From Paenibacillus sp. (GTDB lineage: Bacteria > Bacillota > Bacilli > Paenibacillales > NBRC-103111): a stretch of DNA of 64,000 nt. The stretch lies in the NCBI GenBank assembly GCA_031180825.1, contig JAPSLM010000005.1, positions 248,001 to 312,000 of the forward strand. The letters are read 5' to 3'. The notes below the pieces were generated by a model. That model was not told the origin of the DNA, made no database searches, and saw only the letters and a list, made by a program, of their open reading frames with translations. A program made the position numbers and the translations under genes. Below are positions 25,765-34,524 of the stretch, one piece after another; position 1 is the stretch's first letter, and every line of letters starts with the position of its first letter.

Positions 25765-25995
25765 TTACGAGATTTGTATGCCTTTCTTGAGCGACTTCAG
25801 GTCGCCATTCGGATTTACCAGCAAGGGCAGCATCTTCTCACTGCGAAGCATCGGGGAATGGCACTGCCTGCATACCGGCACATCCTCGAACGCAAAGTTG
25901 TCCCGCATCCAGCCCTTACATCCTTCCTTGCTGCAAGACCAGATCATCGTGTTTTCCTCAGGGATATCCTCTAACGATTTCTTTTGAAAGTACAC
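25765..25995 (-). CDS. YdjO-like cold-inducible zinc-ribbon protein
   Basis: 76 aa from the GTG at 25995, which has GGGAGGGG six nt upstream; the ATG at 26052 lacks an RBS and overlaps the csp terminator. Two CxxC-type knuckles (WSCSKEGCKGWMRDNFAF and VCRQCHSPM) match Bacillus YdjO, a cold-induced protein of unknown function with a likely structural zinc. It lies directly downstream of a cold-shock protein gene in the same direction but beyond that gene's terminator. Confidence 0.85.
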   Translation of the reverse strand: MYFQKKSLEDIPEENTMIWSCSKEGCKGWMRDNFAFEDVPVCRQCHSPMLRSEKMLPLLVNPNGDLKSLKKGIQIS

Positions 25996-26032
25996 AGTTA
26001 ACCCCTCCCTTGATTTAAAAACCCTTGATCCT

Positions 26033-26068
26033 AAAAAAACTGCCCTCAACACAAGTTAAGGGCAGTTT
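26033..26068 (-). terminator. Terminator of the cold-shock protein gene
   Basis: Minus-strand hairpin AAACTGCCCT (26068-26059) and AGGGCAGTTT (26046-26037), followed by further Ts. It starts 14 nt after the csp stop. Confidence 0.88.
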
Positions 26069-26081
26069 GCTTGGGCTTACA

Positions 26082-26282
26082 TTACAGCTTTACAACATTT
26101 TCGGCTTGCGGTCCGCGGTTGCCTTGTACCACATTGAATTCGACACGCTGGCCTTCATCCAACGATTTGAAGCCGTCACCTGTGATCGCGCTGAAATGCA
26201 CGAATACGTCGCCGCCGCCTTCCACTTCGATAAAGCCAAAACCCTTGTCAGCATTAAACCATTTTACTGTACCTGTTTGCAT
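26082..26282 (-). CDS. Cold-shock protein (CspB/CspD family)
   Basis: 66 aa, standard for a single cold-shock domain. It shows the RNA-binding motifs RNP1 KGFGFIEV and RNP2 VFVHFSAI and the start [13 protein letters not shown]. It acts as an RNA/single-stranded DNA chaperone in the cytosol. GGAGG lies 7 nt upstream of the ATG. The upstream region contains a large inverted repeat (26340-26399) that could act in cold control. Confidence 0.95.
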   Translation of the reverse strand: MQTGTVKWFNADKGFGFIEVEGGGDVFVHFSAITGDGFKSLDEGQRVEFNVVQGNRGPQAENVVKL

Positions 26283-26339
26283 CGTATTACCTCCAAGATT
26301 TGATTTAACATGTTTTTTTTATCCTTCAATGAAATAAAA

Positions 26340-26399
26340 AATTCACATATTGAAAAAGGTTCCATCACACAAATGATAACCCTTTACAATATGTGAATT
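26340..26399. repeat. 13-bp perfect inverted repeat upstream of the cold-shock gene
   Basis: AATTCACATATTG (26340-26352) and CAATATGTGAATT (26387-26399), with inner AAAGG/CCTTT pairing, enclose about 20 unpaired bases. It lies 58 nt before the csp start on its 5' side. It could be a leader structure, an operator or a terminator for antisense transcription; the sequence alone does not decide. The surrounding 26283-26529 gap holds nothing else recognisable. Confidence 0.65.
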
Positions 26400-26529
26400 A
26401 ACAGGTCAAATTTATGATTACCCTAACCTTACCATAATTAGATCCAAAACACAAGCTTGTTACCGGACAAGCAGCAATACAGACCTCCCGGCAGCCGAGC
26501 TGAAGAATGATGGTTTACGGATTCTTAAC

Positions 26530-26558
26530 TTGACCCTGCGCCGGATTGCCCTTATAGT
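26530..26558 (+). promoter_or_regulatory. Sigma-A promoter of the SorC-type regulator
   Basis: TTGACC (26530-26535), 17-nt spacer, TATAGT (26553-26558), ending 44 nt before the chosen start codon. A good vegetative promoter match. Confidence 0.65.
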
Positions 26559-26602
26559 TACTACAAATGTATAGTGCGAGAACAAATGTTAGGCGGTCGT
26601 TC

Positions 26603-27553
26603 ATGTTAAATTCCGAGGAAAAAAAGCTAATCGTGAAAATCGCGAAGCTGTATTATTTTGAAGCTTGGACCCAGGAAAAAATTGCGGTGAAATTCGGCAT
26701 TTCACGGCCCGCCGTCTCCAAGCTGCTTCAGAAGGGGCGCGACGAAGGCGTCGTGGAAATCCTCATTCATGACGATACGCTGGAAACCAGCGATCTGGAG
26801 AAGGAAATTGAAGCGGCCTTCGACCTCAAGCAAGCGATCGTTGTGCCTACCCGCGACTTGAAGCAGGAGCTGGTCTACAGCACGGTCGGCAAAGCGGCGG
26901 CCGGTTTTGTGCTCAAGGCGATGAAGCAGGCCGGGCGCATTGGCGTATCGTGGGGAACGACGCTGTTCCACGTCGTGAAAGAGTTTCCTTTTGAAAAGAA
27001 AGAAAACCTCAAGATCGTCCCGCTTGTCGGCGGGATGGGCAACGACAAGACCGAAATTCATGCCAACCAGATCGCGTACGAGCTGTCCAAGAAGATGGGC
27101 GTAAAATGCGAATCGCTCTATGCCCCTGCGGTAGTGGAAACCGAAGAGCTGCGGGATAAGATCGTGGAGCTTCCGAACATCTCTTCCGTTCTGGAGGAAG
27201 GCAGGCAAATCGATCTGGCGCTGGTCGGCATCGGGAATCCGTTTGCCCTGTCGACTATGGAGGAAATCGGCTACTTGAACCAAGAGGTGCTGCAGCAATT
27301 GAAGGCCTTGAACGCGGTGGCCGACATCAACTCCCGCTTTATCGATCGGGATGGAGCTCTGTGCAACCACCCCATCAACAATAAAGTGATCGGGATGGAG
27401 CTGGAGCATTTGAAAGCCGTAAAGCTCGTTATCGCCATTGCGGTCGGACTGCATAAGGTCGACAGCATCCTGGCCGCGCTGAAAGGCGGGTACGTGCATG
27501 TGCTGATCACCGACGAGCCGACCGCATCCGGCCTCGCCGCAAAGTTAAAATAG
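26603..27553 (+). CDS. SorC-family transcriptional regulator
   Basis: 316 aa. N-terminal helix-turn-helix (WTQEKIAVKFGISRPAVSKLLQKG) followed by a sugar-isomerase-like ligand domain (GRIGVSWGTTLFHVVKEF, IVPLVGGMG). SorC proteins respond to phosphorylated sugars and often control their own locus. The ATG at 26603 has AGGCGG 6 nt upstream; an in-frame ATG at 26567 lies inside the likely promoter and start region. No sugar operon is adjacent, so its target is unknown. Confidence 0.88.
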   Translation: MLNSEEKKLIVKIAKLYYFEAWTQEKIAVKFGISRPAVSKLLQKGRDEGVVEILIHDDTLETSDLEKEIEAAFDLKQAIVVPTRDLKQELVYSTVGKAAAGFVLKAMKQAGRIGVSWGTTLFHVVKEFPFEKKENLKIVPLVGGMGNDKTEIHANQIAYELSKKMGVKCESLYAPAVVETEELRDKIVELPNISSVLEEGRQIDLALVGIGNPFALSTMEEIGYLNQEVLQQLKALNAVADINSRFIDRDGALCNHPINNKVIGMELEHLKAVKLVIAIAVGLHKVDSILAALKGGYVHVLITDEPTASGLAAKLK

Positions 27554-27590
27554 AATCGCAGCCGAGCGAACCAGCAACGGAGGGAGCCTC

Positions 27591-27929
27591 ATGAAAGAAA
27601 CCCGGCTTGAAACTTTTCTGTACTGTAACGATTGCAAGCAAGAGCAGGATCATGTGATCAGCTACCTGAATAAACGGATCTCCGGGATTGAATGTCAGGT
27701 ATGCCATCGTCGGCTTTCCATGCAGATTGATCTTTCGCACGAGCTGTACGACGAGCTGTTTACCAGAATCCGCACCAAGCCCGCCAGAATGACCGAAGAG
27801 TACAGGCGTCATGTCAGCCAGTTCCTGCTCACGCTTCCGGCAAGAGTCGCCAGCAAGCCTTACCGGGTGTATCGGGAATGGAAAGAAATTCGCGGCTTTT
27901 TCCATAAGTATCGGGTAAGGAAAGGCTGA
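27591..27929 (+). CDS. Small zinc-ribbon protein of unknown function
   Basis: 112 aa with CNDC near residue 12 and CQVC near residue 36, spaced like a zinc ribbon, followed by a basic helical tail rich in Arg, Lys and Tyr. GGAGG precedes the ATG. It lies 37 nt after the SorC-type gene and before a strong bidirectional terminator, so the two may be co-transcribed. I do not recognise a function. Confidence 0.7.
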   Translation: MKETRLETFLYCNDCKQEQDHVISYLNKRISGIECQVCHRRLSMQIDLSHELYDELFTRIRTKPARMTEEYRRHVSQFLLTLPARVASKPYRVYREWKEIRGFFHKYRVRKG

Positions 27930-27967
27930 ACGCAGCTGCTTTGCTTTTCCGAAATCCGCACAAAGAA

Positions 27968-28003
27968 AGAACCTTCAAACCACGCAAGCGGATTGAAGGT
28001 TCT
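27968..28003. terminator. Bidirectional terminator between convergent genes
   Basis: 11-bp perfect arms AGAACCTTCAA (27968-27978) and TTGAAGGTTCT (27993-28003), loop of 14 nt, with A/T-rich flanks on both sides. Confidence 0.8.
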
Positions 28004-28030
28004 TCTATTATATTGCCTGCAACGATATTC

Positions 28031-28810
28031 CTACAACAAGCCCACAAGCTCCAGCCCATACGCAATGCCGTCATGACTGACATCCTTCGTAACATAACGC
28101 GCCACGTTTTTCACGGCTTCCGGCGAGTTGCCCATCGCCACGCTGTGGCCGACATATTGAAGCATCTCCAGATCGTTCAGGTTGTCGCCGAAGGCGTACA
28201 CCTGCTCCCGCCGAAAGCCGAGTTTGGCGATGAACCGCTCGATGCCCTGCGCTTTGGAGCCTCCGAAAGGAAGGACGTCCATGGACAGCCGGTGCCAACG
28301 GACAAAATCCAGCCTCTGGAAGCGCTCGATGTAGCCGGATTCGTGCTTTTCGGTGCAGAACAGCATCGTTTGGTAAATGTCCCGGTCCGCATAAAAAAAC
28401 GGATCGTATTCCGGATGCGGGTACTGCAGCGTTCCGATGCTTTCTTCGACATAAGGATGGCGCCTGCTGGTGCTTCGCATCCCTTCATCGTCCAAGTAAA
28501 CGAGCGGATGGCCGCGATGCAGCGCATATTCCGATAACGATCGGATGACGTCCGTCGGAATCGGGTTCGTATAAATCAGCTTGCCGTGCAGCATCACATA
28601 TTGGCCGTTGAAGCCGACGAAGGAATCGATGCCGAGCTCGCGGCGCAAAGGCTCCAGCATGAACGGAGAGCGGCCGGTCGCAAAAGCGATCTCGTGCCCC
28701 GCCTCCTTCAGCGCCAGAATGGCCTCCTTCGCGGAAGCGGGCAGCCGCTTGTCATGATCCAGCAAGGTCCCGTCGATATCAAAAAAAATCATGCTTCGCG
28801 TTCGGGTCAC
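28031..28810 (-). CDS. Cof-type HAD-IIB phosphatase
   Basis: 259 aa. Motif I FFDIDGTLLD (nucleophile first Asp), motif II around ATGRSPF, and motif IV GDNLNDLEML mark a Cof/YidA-type HAD phosphatase with a class IIB cap. These remove phosphate from small phosphorylated metabolites. GTG start at 28810 with GAGGTG 5 nt upstream. It lies 25 nt after the ABC transporter operon in the same direction, so it may share the PhoP-type promoter described at 32759-32812. Confidence 0.88.
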   Translation of the reverse strand: MTRTRSMIFFDIDGTLLDHDKRLPASAKEAILALKEAGHEIAFATGRSPFMLEPLRRELGIDSFVGFNGQYVMLHGKLIYTNPIPTDVIRSLSEYALHRGHPLVYLDDEGMRSTSRRHPYVEESIGTLQYPHPEYDPFFYADRDIYQTMLFCTEKHESGYIERFQRLDFVRWHRLSMDVLPFGGSKAQGIERFIAKLGFRREQVYAFGDNLNDLEMLQYVGHSVAMGNSPEAVKNVARYVTKDVSHDGIAYGLELVGLL

Positions 28811-28835
28811 ATCAACACCTCGGTGCAGTAAGATT

Positions 28836-29882
28836 CTATAGCTGTTCTTCAGCCGGCAAATGAAGAGAGACTTTATCGTGCAGTTGAAATTGCAGCGGCG
28901 AGCTGATTTCCCATTGACCGTCCTCGGACCGGATATGGTAATGGAATTCTTTTCCTTGAAACTGCACGTTCGTCACTTCACCCGAAATTCCGGCTTGCCC
29001 CGGAGAACCGAGCTTGAACTGGTCGGGCCGCACCGGGTACATGCCGCACGACTTGAAATAATCGGCGACGCGGCCGCCCTGCCACTGAACGGTACCGTCG
29101 GAGCCGATCGGCACAAAGGTATCGCGGTTCCAGCGTCCGCGGATCAGGTTGGCCTTCGATACGAATTTCGCGACAAATTCGGTCTCCGGGCGAAGGTAAA
29201 TGTCCTGCGGCGTCCCGATTTGCTCGATGCGCCCGTCCTTCATCACGACGATCCGGTCGGCCATGGCGAGCGCTTCGCCCTGATCGTGCGTCACGTACAC
29301 GATGGCCGTTCCGGTCTGACGGTGAATCGCTTGAATCTCGCGGCGCATATCCATGCGCAGCATCGCATCCAAGCTGCTGAGCGGCTCATCCATCAGCAGC
29401 AGCGACGGCTCCGCCGCAATCGCACGAGCAATCGCCACCCGCTGCTTTTGCCCGCCGGACAGCTCGTGCGGCATGCGGTCGCCGTGCTGCGCCAAGCCGA
29501 CCATCTGGAGCACGCTCGCGATCCGCTCCTGCTCCTTCTCGCGGATATACGGCGGAGTTTCCTTATGATGGCGGATCGGAAACCGGATATGCTCCGTCAC
29601 ATTCATATGCGGCCAGAGGGCAAAGGCCTGAAACACCATGCCGATTCTCCGCTTCTCCGGCGGCAGGCTGAAGCCCGGCCTCGCCACCGCCGTCCGGTTC
29701 ATGTAGATCTCTCCCGCGGTCGGCTGCTCGAAGCCCGCAAGCATGCGCAGCAGCGTCGTTTTGCCGCAGCCGGAAGGACCGAGAATAGCGACGAATTCGC
29801 CCTTCTCGATCGTTAAATTCAAAGGCTTCAGCGCCTGAAAGGTTCCGAACGTTTTGCTGACTTCCACTAATTGAATGCTCAT
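28836..29882 (-). CDS. ABC transporter ATPase (PotA/FbpC/PhnT-like)
   Basis: 348 aa. Walker A GPSGCGKTT (about residue 38), signature LSGGQKQRVAIARAI, Walker B LLLMDEPLSSLDA and a C-terminal TOBE-like beta domain (from about 240) typical of ATPases that energise iron, polyamine or aminoethylphosphonate importers. Its ATG overlaps the permease stop by 4 nt. It works with the permease and binding protein encoded just upstream. Confidence 0.92.
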   Translation of the reverse strand: MSIQLVEVSKTFGTFQALKPLNLTIEKGEFVAILGPSGCGKTTLLRMLAGFEQPTAGEIYMNRTAVARPGFSLPPEKRRIGMVFQAFALWPHMNVTEHIRFPIRHHKETPPYIREKEQERIASVLQMVGLAQHGDRMPHELSGGQKQRVAIARAIAAEPSLLLMDEPLSSLDAMLRMDMRREIQAIHRQTGTAIVYVTHDQGEALAMADRIVVMKDGRIEQIGTPQDIYLRPETEFVAKFVSKANLIRGRWNRDTFVPIGSDGTVQWQGGRVADYFKSCGMYPVRPDQFKLGSPGQAGISGEVTNVQFQGKEFHYHIRSEDGQWEISSPLQFQLHDKVSLHLPAEEQL

Positions 29883-31636
29883 GAAGACTGGACTCCTTTT
29901 TGGGCGGAGAGCTTCCGAACCAAGTGCAGAAGCACCATCCCCACCATAATCAAGAGGACGATCAGGCTGGACAAGGCGGTAGAATACAGCGTATTGCCGG
30001 CTTGCTCAAAGCCGAAGATCGTCACGCCGATCGTTTGCGAGCCGGTCGACCATAATAACGCGGACACCGTAAGCTCCGTGAACGCCGTCAGGAAAACGAG
30101 GAATGCGCCGCTCAGCAGCCCCGGCAGCAGCAGCGGAAGCAGGACGAAGGTCCACTTCTTCCAAAATCCCGCGCCGAAAATATGCGCCGCCTCCTCCATC
30201 GAAGGATCGATTTGCGTGAAAGCCGTAATGCCCGCCCGCACCTGCAAAATCATGAACCGGCATATATAGGCGATAAACAGGATGCGGATCGAACCGTAAA
30301 TGCCGGGATTCCAGCCGGGAATCGGCTGCATCCACGCGAAAATCATCGCCAGGCCGAACACGATCCCGGGCAGTGTGTACGGCAGGGCTACGGCAAGCTC
30401 CGCCGATTTGGTCAGCCACGAAGGCTTGCGCACCCGCACATAAGCAAGCAAGGAGCCGAACACGAGACAAACGACGAGCGTCGTCGCCGATAGCGTCAGA
30501 CTGTTTTGGATCGACTGCCATACTTTTTCGTTTTCCAGCAAAATGTATTTATAGTTCGAAAGCGTCAAATTCGCCGGCTGAAAAGGAAGGCCGTACGCCT
30601 TTTTCAAGGAAAGGGCGATCATGGACACGAGCGGCACGACCGTGATGATCGCGAGAAACGCCCATACGGCTGCCGTGACCCACGTCCGGTGCTTCCCGAG
30701 CGCAAAGCGCGGGCTGTTATCGACGATGACGGTATCGGCCGCTTTGATTTTGCGGACCGCGAGCCATTGCAGGAGCGTGCCGATGATGGCGATGATCCCC
30801 AGCATGACGGACAAAGCGGCGCCGCGGGAGAAGGCGGACGGGCCGAAGCCGATAATCTCCTCGTAAATCAGCGTGCTAAGCACGGAAATCTGCTTCGGAA
30901 TGCCCAGGAACGCAGGGATTCCGAAGTTGTCGAGCGAGGCCAGAAACGCCAGCAGACCGCCGGCCGTCAAGCCGGGCAAAGCCAGAGGAAGCGTGACCAG
31001 GCGGAACGTTTTCCATCTTCCGGCCCCGCTGGCTCTTGTCGCCCACTCCAGATCGCGCGGAATTTTTTTCAGCACATCCACAGTCAATAAATACACAAGC
31101 GGAAAGTGATGAATTCCCATCACGAAAATAATGCCGCCGTAGCTGTACATGCTCCACGGCTTGGCATCCGGGTTCACCAGATGCAGCAGACTGGCCGCAA
31201 GCCCTTGGCTGCCCATGAAGGAAGACCAGGACAGCGTCAAGACATAAGACGGAAGTATAAAAGAAAGCAGCATCGCCATATGCAGCGTCTTCTTGTGCTT
31301 GATGTCGCTGTAGGCCATCAGCCAAGCCGCCAGCACGCCGAGCGCAATCGAGACGAGAGAGGAACCGCCCACGATGACGAACGTATCGCTTAACGTCTTC
31401 CACAGGCGGCTTTGCCGCAGCATTTCCGAGTAATGCGCCAGCGTCGGCCCGGCGCCGCCCTGCATGCTTAAAACGATCAGCTTGCCGATCGGCAGGACGA
31501 AGAAAACGAGCAGAAGTACTAGGGCGACGCCTATAAGAACTCGTTTCAATAAAAAGGAAGGAAAGGACAAGGGGGCGGGCTTATCCCCCTTCCCCTCCCG
31601 GGTCCGCTCAAATGGAATCTGTTTGGAATCGATCAT
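29879..31636 (-). CDS. ABC transporter permease, two-domain fused (FbpB/PhnU-PhnV type)
   Basis: 585 aa with about twelve membrane segments and two permease domains in one chain, each with an EAA-type loop (DLEWATRASGAGRWKTFRLVTLPLALPG and MEEAAHIFGAGFWKKWTFVLLPLLLPG). This fused architecture is typical of the iron(III)/thiamine/2-aminoethylphosphonate group, so substrate cannot be read from the permease itself. See the promoter at 32759-32812 for an argument favouring a phosphorus compound. Confidence 0.9.
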   Translation of the reverse strand: MIDSKQIPFERTREGKGDKPAPLSFPSFLLKRVLIGVALVLLLVFFVLPIGKLIVLSMQGGAGPTLAHYSEMLRQSRLWKTLSDTFVIVGGSSLVSIALGVLAAWLMAYSDIKHKKTLHMAMLLSFILPSYVLTLSWSSFMGSQGLAASLLHLVNPDAKPWSMYSYGGIIFVMGIHHFPLVYLLTVDVLKKIPRDLEWATRASGAGRWKTFRLVTLPLALPGLTAGGLLAFLASLDNFGIPAFLGIPKQISVLSTLIYEEIIGFGPSAFSRGAALSVMLGIIAIIGTLLQWLAVRKIKAADTVIVDNSPRFALGKHRTWVTAAVWAFLAIITVVPLVSMIALSLKKAYGLPFQPANLTLSNYKYILLENEKVWQSIQNSLTLSATTLVVCLVFGSLLAYVRVRKPSWLTKSAELAVALPYTLPGIVFGLAMIFAWMQPIPGWNPGIYGSIRILFIAYICRFMILQVRAGITAFTQIDPSMEEAAHIFGAGFWKKWTFVLLPLLLPGLLSGAFLVFLTAFTELTVSALLWSTGSQTIGVTIFGFEQAGNTLYSTALSSLIVLLIMVGMVLLHLVRKLSAQKGVQSS

Positions 31637-31655
31637 GGACTATGCACTCCGCTTC

Positions 31656-32720
31656 TTATTGTCCGAAGACGGAGGTAAACTGCTTCTTGTCCGCTTCACG
31701 GGCTTCCGCCAATTTGGAAATCTCCGAAGAAACGACTTTAAATTGATTGATGCTTTTCAGTCCCTTCGGGGCTTCGACGCCTTCACGGATCGGCGTGTAC
31801 CCGATGCTGGAAGCGAGCTTTTGGCCGTCCTCGGAAAGGACGAAGTCCACAAAGGCTTGGGCGGCTTTTTCGTTGGCCGCGTTTTTCAAGATGCCGATCG
31901 GCTCCGTAATGATCGGAACGCCTTCCGAAGGATACACCAACTCAACCGGGGAGCCTTTCGCCTTCTCGCGGGCGACGAGATAATCGACGACCATGCCGTA
32001 CAATTTCTCCCCGCTTGCTACGGCGTTCAATACGGCGCCGTTTCCTTTGACGACCGAGACGTTGTTGGCCTTCAAGCTCTTGAAGAAATCCCAGCCGAAG
32101 CCGTCCGTACGGGACAGGACGCCGACGTTATACGCTGCCGCGCCGGAGTACAGCGGGCTCGGCATGATGGCGGCATCCTTGCTCTCGGCCGCGGCGAGCG
32201 CCTTCCACGAGGTCGGCGGCGTTTTTACCTTTTGGGTGTTGACCGCAAGCACGGTGGCCATCACCTTCGTCCCGGTGTAAGCGCCGTCCGGATCGACGAG
32301 GTCTTTCGGAACTTTCGCCAGCTCGGGCGATTTATAGGAAGCGAGCAAATTTTGCTTTTTCAAGCCTTCGAACGTCACGGCGTCGGCCAGCAGAAGAACG
32401 TCGGCCTGCACTTTGCCGGCTTGATTCTCCGCTTGAAGCTTCGCAGTCACTTCTTCGGTACCGGAGCGGAAGCTTTCCACCTTTATGTCGGGGTATTTCT
32501 TATTGAAAGCCGCGACGAGCTTCGTGACGTCGTCTTCCGGCTGGGACGTATAGAACGTCAGCTTGCCCGAGAGCGCGTTCGCTTCTTGCTTGGCAGGCTC
32601 CTGCTTCCCGCCGGGCTGCGCCCCTTGGTTCGCCGCCGGCTGCCCGCTCGTGCCGCAACCGCTGAATACGAGTAATGCCGTCAAGCTCATCAGTAAAGAA
32701 CCTTTTTTCAACAACCTCAT
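31656..32720 (-). CDS. Periplasmic-type binding lipoprotein (Fe3+/2-AEP/organophosphate family)
   Basis: 354 aa. Lipoprotein signal with FSGC lipobox (Cys at about residue 22), a low-complexity linker rich in Gln, Pro and Ala, then an SBP_bac_6-type fold starting LTFYTSQPEDDVTKLVAAF. The paired tyrosines that chelate iron in FbpA near the C-terminus are not obvious, which weakens the ferric-iron option. First gene of the transporter operon. Confidence 0.85.
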   Translation of the reverse strand: MRLLKKGSLLMSLTALLVFSGCGTSGQPAANQGAQPGGKQEPAKQEANALSGKLTFYTSQPEDDVTKLVAAFNKKYPDIKVESFRSGTEEVTAKLQAENQAGKVQADVLLLADAVTFEGLKKQNLLASYKSPELAKVPKDLVDPDGAYTGTKVMATVLAVNTQKVKTPPTSWKALAAAESKDAAIMPSPLYSGAAAYNVGVLSRTDGFGWDFFKSLKANNVSVVKGNGAVLNAVASGEKLYGMVVDYLVAREKAKGSPVELVYPSEGVPIITEPIGILKNAANEKAAQAFVDFVLSEDGQKLASSIGYTPIREGVEAPKGLKSINQFKVVSSEISKLAEAREADKKQFTSVFGQ

Positions 32721-32758
32721 TCTCTCCCTACGCGATGGATTTGTATGTGTATATGGTT

Positions 32759-32812
32759 AGTATATAGAGCATTTGTCAAACGGCTGTTAATTTGAATGTC
32801 AACATTTATAAA
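32759..32812 (-). promoter_or_regulatory. PhoP-box-like promoter of the transporter operon
   Basis: Read on the minus strand: TTTATA (32812-32807), TTGACA (32802-32797), TTAACA (32790-32785) and TTGACA (32779-32774), spaced 10-12 bp apart, followed by a -10-like TATACT (32764-32759). Counting from that -10, the repeats span about -60 to -22, the placement of PhoP boxes (TTNACA direct repeats) in Bacillus. There is no canonical -35, as expected for an activated promoter. Confidence 0.55.
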
Positions 32813-32835
32813 CACCATAAATACCGATATATAAC

Positions 32836-33693
32836 TCAGATTAAAAGGTAGCGCCGAACCGCTGCGGCCACGCCGTCTTCCTCATTGCTTGCCGTCACCG
32901 CGTCCGCGGCCTGCTTCACCCGGTCGCTGCTGTTCGCCATCGCAATGCCGAGCCCCGCCCACCCAAGCATGTCCACATCGTTGTCGTAATCGCCGATTGC
33001 GGCGACATCAGCCGCATGCATTCCATACATCCGGCACAGCGCTTCGAGCGCCGTTCGCTTGCTGACGCCGGCCGCGTTGATATCGAAGCGGCGCTGTCCC
33101 GTCTTCGTCAAAGCCAATACGTTCCACGATCGCAGCTCGTTATACAGCCTGGCCAGCAATTCGGGGTCTTCGCTAATGACCGTCGCCTTGTATAACGGCT
33201 CGGACGCCGCTTCGGCGAATGCGGCCAGATCGCCCGCCTGCTTCACCTGAATGAGGTCGGCTTGCTCCCGGTAGTTCTCATAGGTTAACGGCCTGTCCGG
33301 ATCGACGACGACGTTGGCCAGCGGCCAACTTGCGTTCATCTCGTTCATTTGCTCCACAAACAGCGTCCGGTAACCGTAAAAGTGCACATAGGCGCCGGCT
33401 TCCGCCGCCAGCTCCGCGATACGCCTTGCCGCATCGGGCGGGATCGGATAACCCTGCACCCGCTCGCCGCTTTCCGCCTCCAGGATGACTGCGCCGTTGA
33501 AGGCAATCAAGCAGCCGTGCATCCCCACATGCCGGGCATGGAGCCAGACCGATGCGGGGAAGCGTCCCGAAGCGATAGTGACGTTCACCCCCTCTCGAAT
33601 CGCGTCTTGCAAGGCGTCGTAAACGGCAGGTGTGATCATTTTGCCGCGATTCAGCAGCGTGCCGTCCATATCTAAGGCAAGTAGCCGATACAT
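32836..33693 (-). CDS. Cof-type HAD-IIB phosphatase
   Basis: 285 aa. Motif I LALDMDGTLLN, motif II IASGRFP, conserved Lys in VSKRTALEAL and motif IV GDYDNDVDML. Cof-family sugar-phosphate phosphatase; substrate unknown. It is the second HAD enzyme flanking the ABC importer and lies 27 nt downstream of the metallo-beta-lactamase-fold gene, probably in one transcript with it. Confidence 0.9.
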   Translation of the reverse strand: MYRLLALDMDGTLLNRGKMITPAVYDALQDAIREGVNVTIASGRFPASVWLHARHVGMHGCLIAFNGAVILEAESGERVQGYPIPPDAARRIAELAAEAGAYVHFYGYRTLFVEQMNEMNASWPLANVVVDPDRPLTYENYREQADLIQVKQAGDLAAFAEAASEPLYKATVISEDPELLARLYNELRSWNVLALTKTGQRRFDINAAGVSKRTALEALCRMYGMHAADVAAIGDYDNDVDMLGWAGLGIAMANSSDRVKQAADAVTASNEEDGVAAAVRRYLLI

Positions 33694-33720
33694 GGTATCG
33701 CTCCGTTTCTAAAGTGTAGG

Positions 33721-34464
33721 TCAAACCGTGTACATGCTGGCCGAGTCGGGCAGAAACACCGGACCGCCGAAGACGGCGCTTGCCGTTTGTTTCATCAGCT
33801 CGAAATTCCCGTCGCTGGGCAAATGCACGAGCACCAGCTTCTTCACGCCGGCTTTCTCGGCAATCGCGGCCGCTTGACCGGCATCCATATGTCCTTGTCC
33901 CGTCGTGTGATAGCTGCCTTCGCAGATCGTCGCTTCGCAGAGGAAAATATCCGCGTCTCTGGCCAGCTCGATCAACGATTCGCAATACGAGGTATCGCCC
34001 GAGTAGACGAGGACTTTGCCTTTGTACGTGATTTTGACCGCAAAACAGGAAATCGTGTGCTCGACAGGGACGAATTCGATGTCCGCACCCGCGAGCCTGA
34101 CCTTCAAATCCGGACGGATCGGCGTGATGTCCGAGTGCGGACCCTGCAGCTTGACAAGCATGTCCGACGGCTCCTCCGGCGCGAAGAGCTTAAGCCGCTC
34201 GCTCATCCGGTTGTTGCGGAGAGCTCCGACGGCGGCGTACTGCAGTATTCCGATATCCGCCATATGATCGTGATGCAAGTGGGACAGAATGACGCCGGAC
34301 AGCCGTTCGACACTCGTATGATAGGAAAGTCGGCTCATCACCCCGCTTCCGCAGTCCAGCAAAATTTGCCCCTCGTCCGTTGTGACCAAGTATCCCGCAG
34401 TCGCTCCGCCGGCTGAGGGATACCCTCCCCAGTAGCCTAAAATCGTTACTTGCAATGCCCTCAC
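33721..34464 (-). CDS. Metallo-beta-lactamase-fold hydrolase, YhfI/RNase Z-like
   Basis: 247 aa. The HLHHDHMAD motif, a following Asp and distal His (VPVEHTISCFAV, VHLPSD) give the di-zinc site of the MBL fold. Closest in style to YhfI and RNase Z-like hydrolases of unknown substrate, some of which are phosphodiesterases. Start codon is uncertain: GTG 34464 or TTG 34455, the latter with GAGG at better spacing. Confidence 0.85.
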   Translation of the reverse strand: MRALQVTILGYWGGYPSAGGATAGYLVTTDEGQILLDCGSGVMSRLSYHTSVERLSGVILSHLHHDHMADIGILQYAAVGALRNNRMSERLKLFAPEEPSDMLVKLQGPHSDITPIRPDLKVRLAGADIEFVPVEHTISCFAVKITYKGKVLVYSGDTSYCESLIELARDADIFLCEATICEGSYHTTGQGHMDAGQAAAIAEKAGVKKLVLVHLPSDGNFELMKQTASAVFGGPVFLPDSASMYTV

Positions 34465-34524
34465 CTCAAGTTGTCGTTGTCCATCGGTTTTTTACATTTG
34501 TTCTTGTCGTGTACATTTGTCATA

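Noticed and set aside
29879..32720. Ferric-iron importer (FbpABC) as a firm assignment
   Set aside because: No Fur box was seen, the FbpA tyrosine pair is not evident and the promoter has PhoP-like repeats. Iron remains possible but is not stated as the call.
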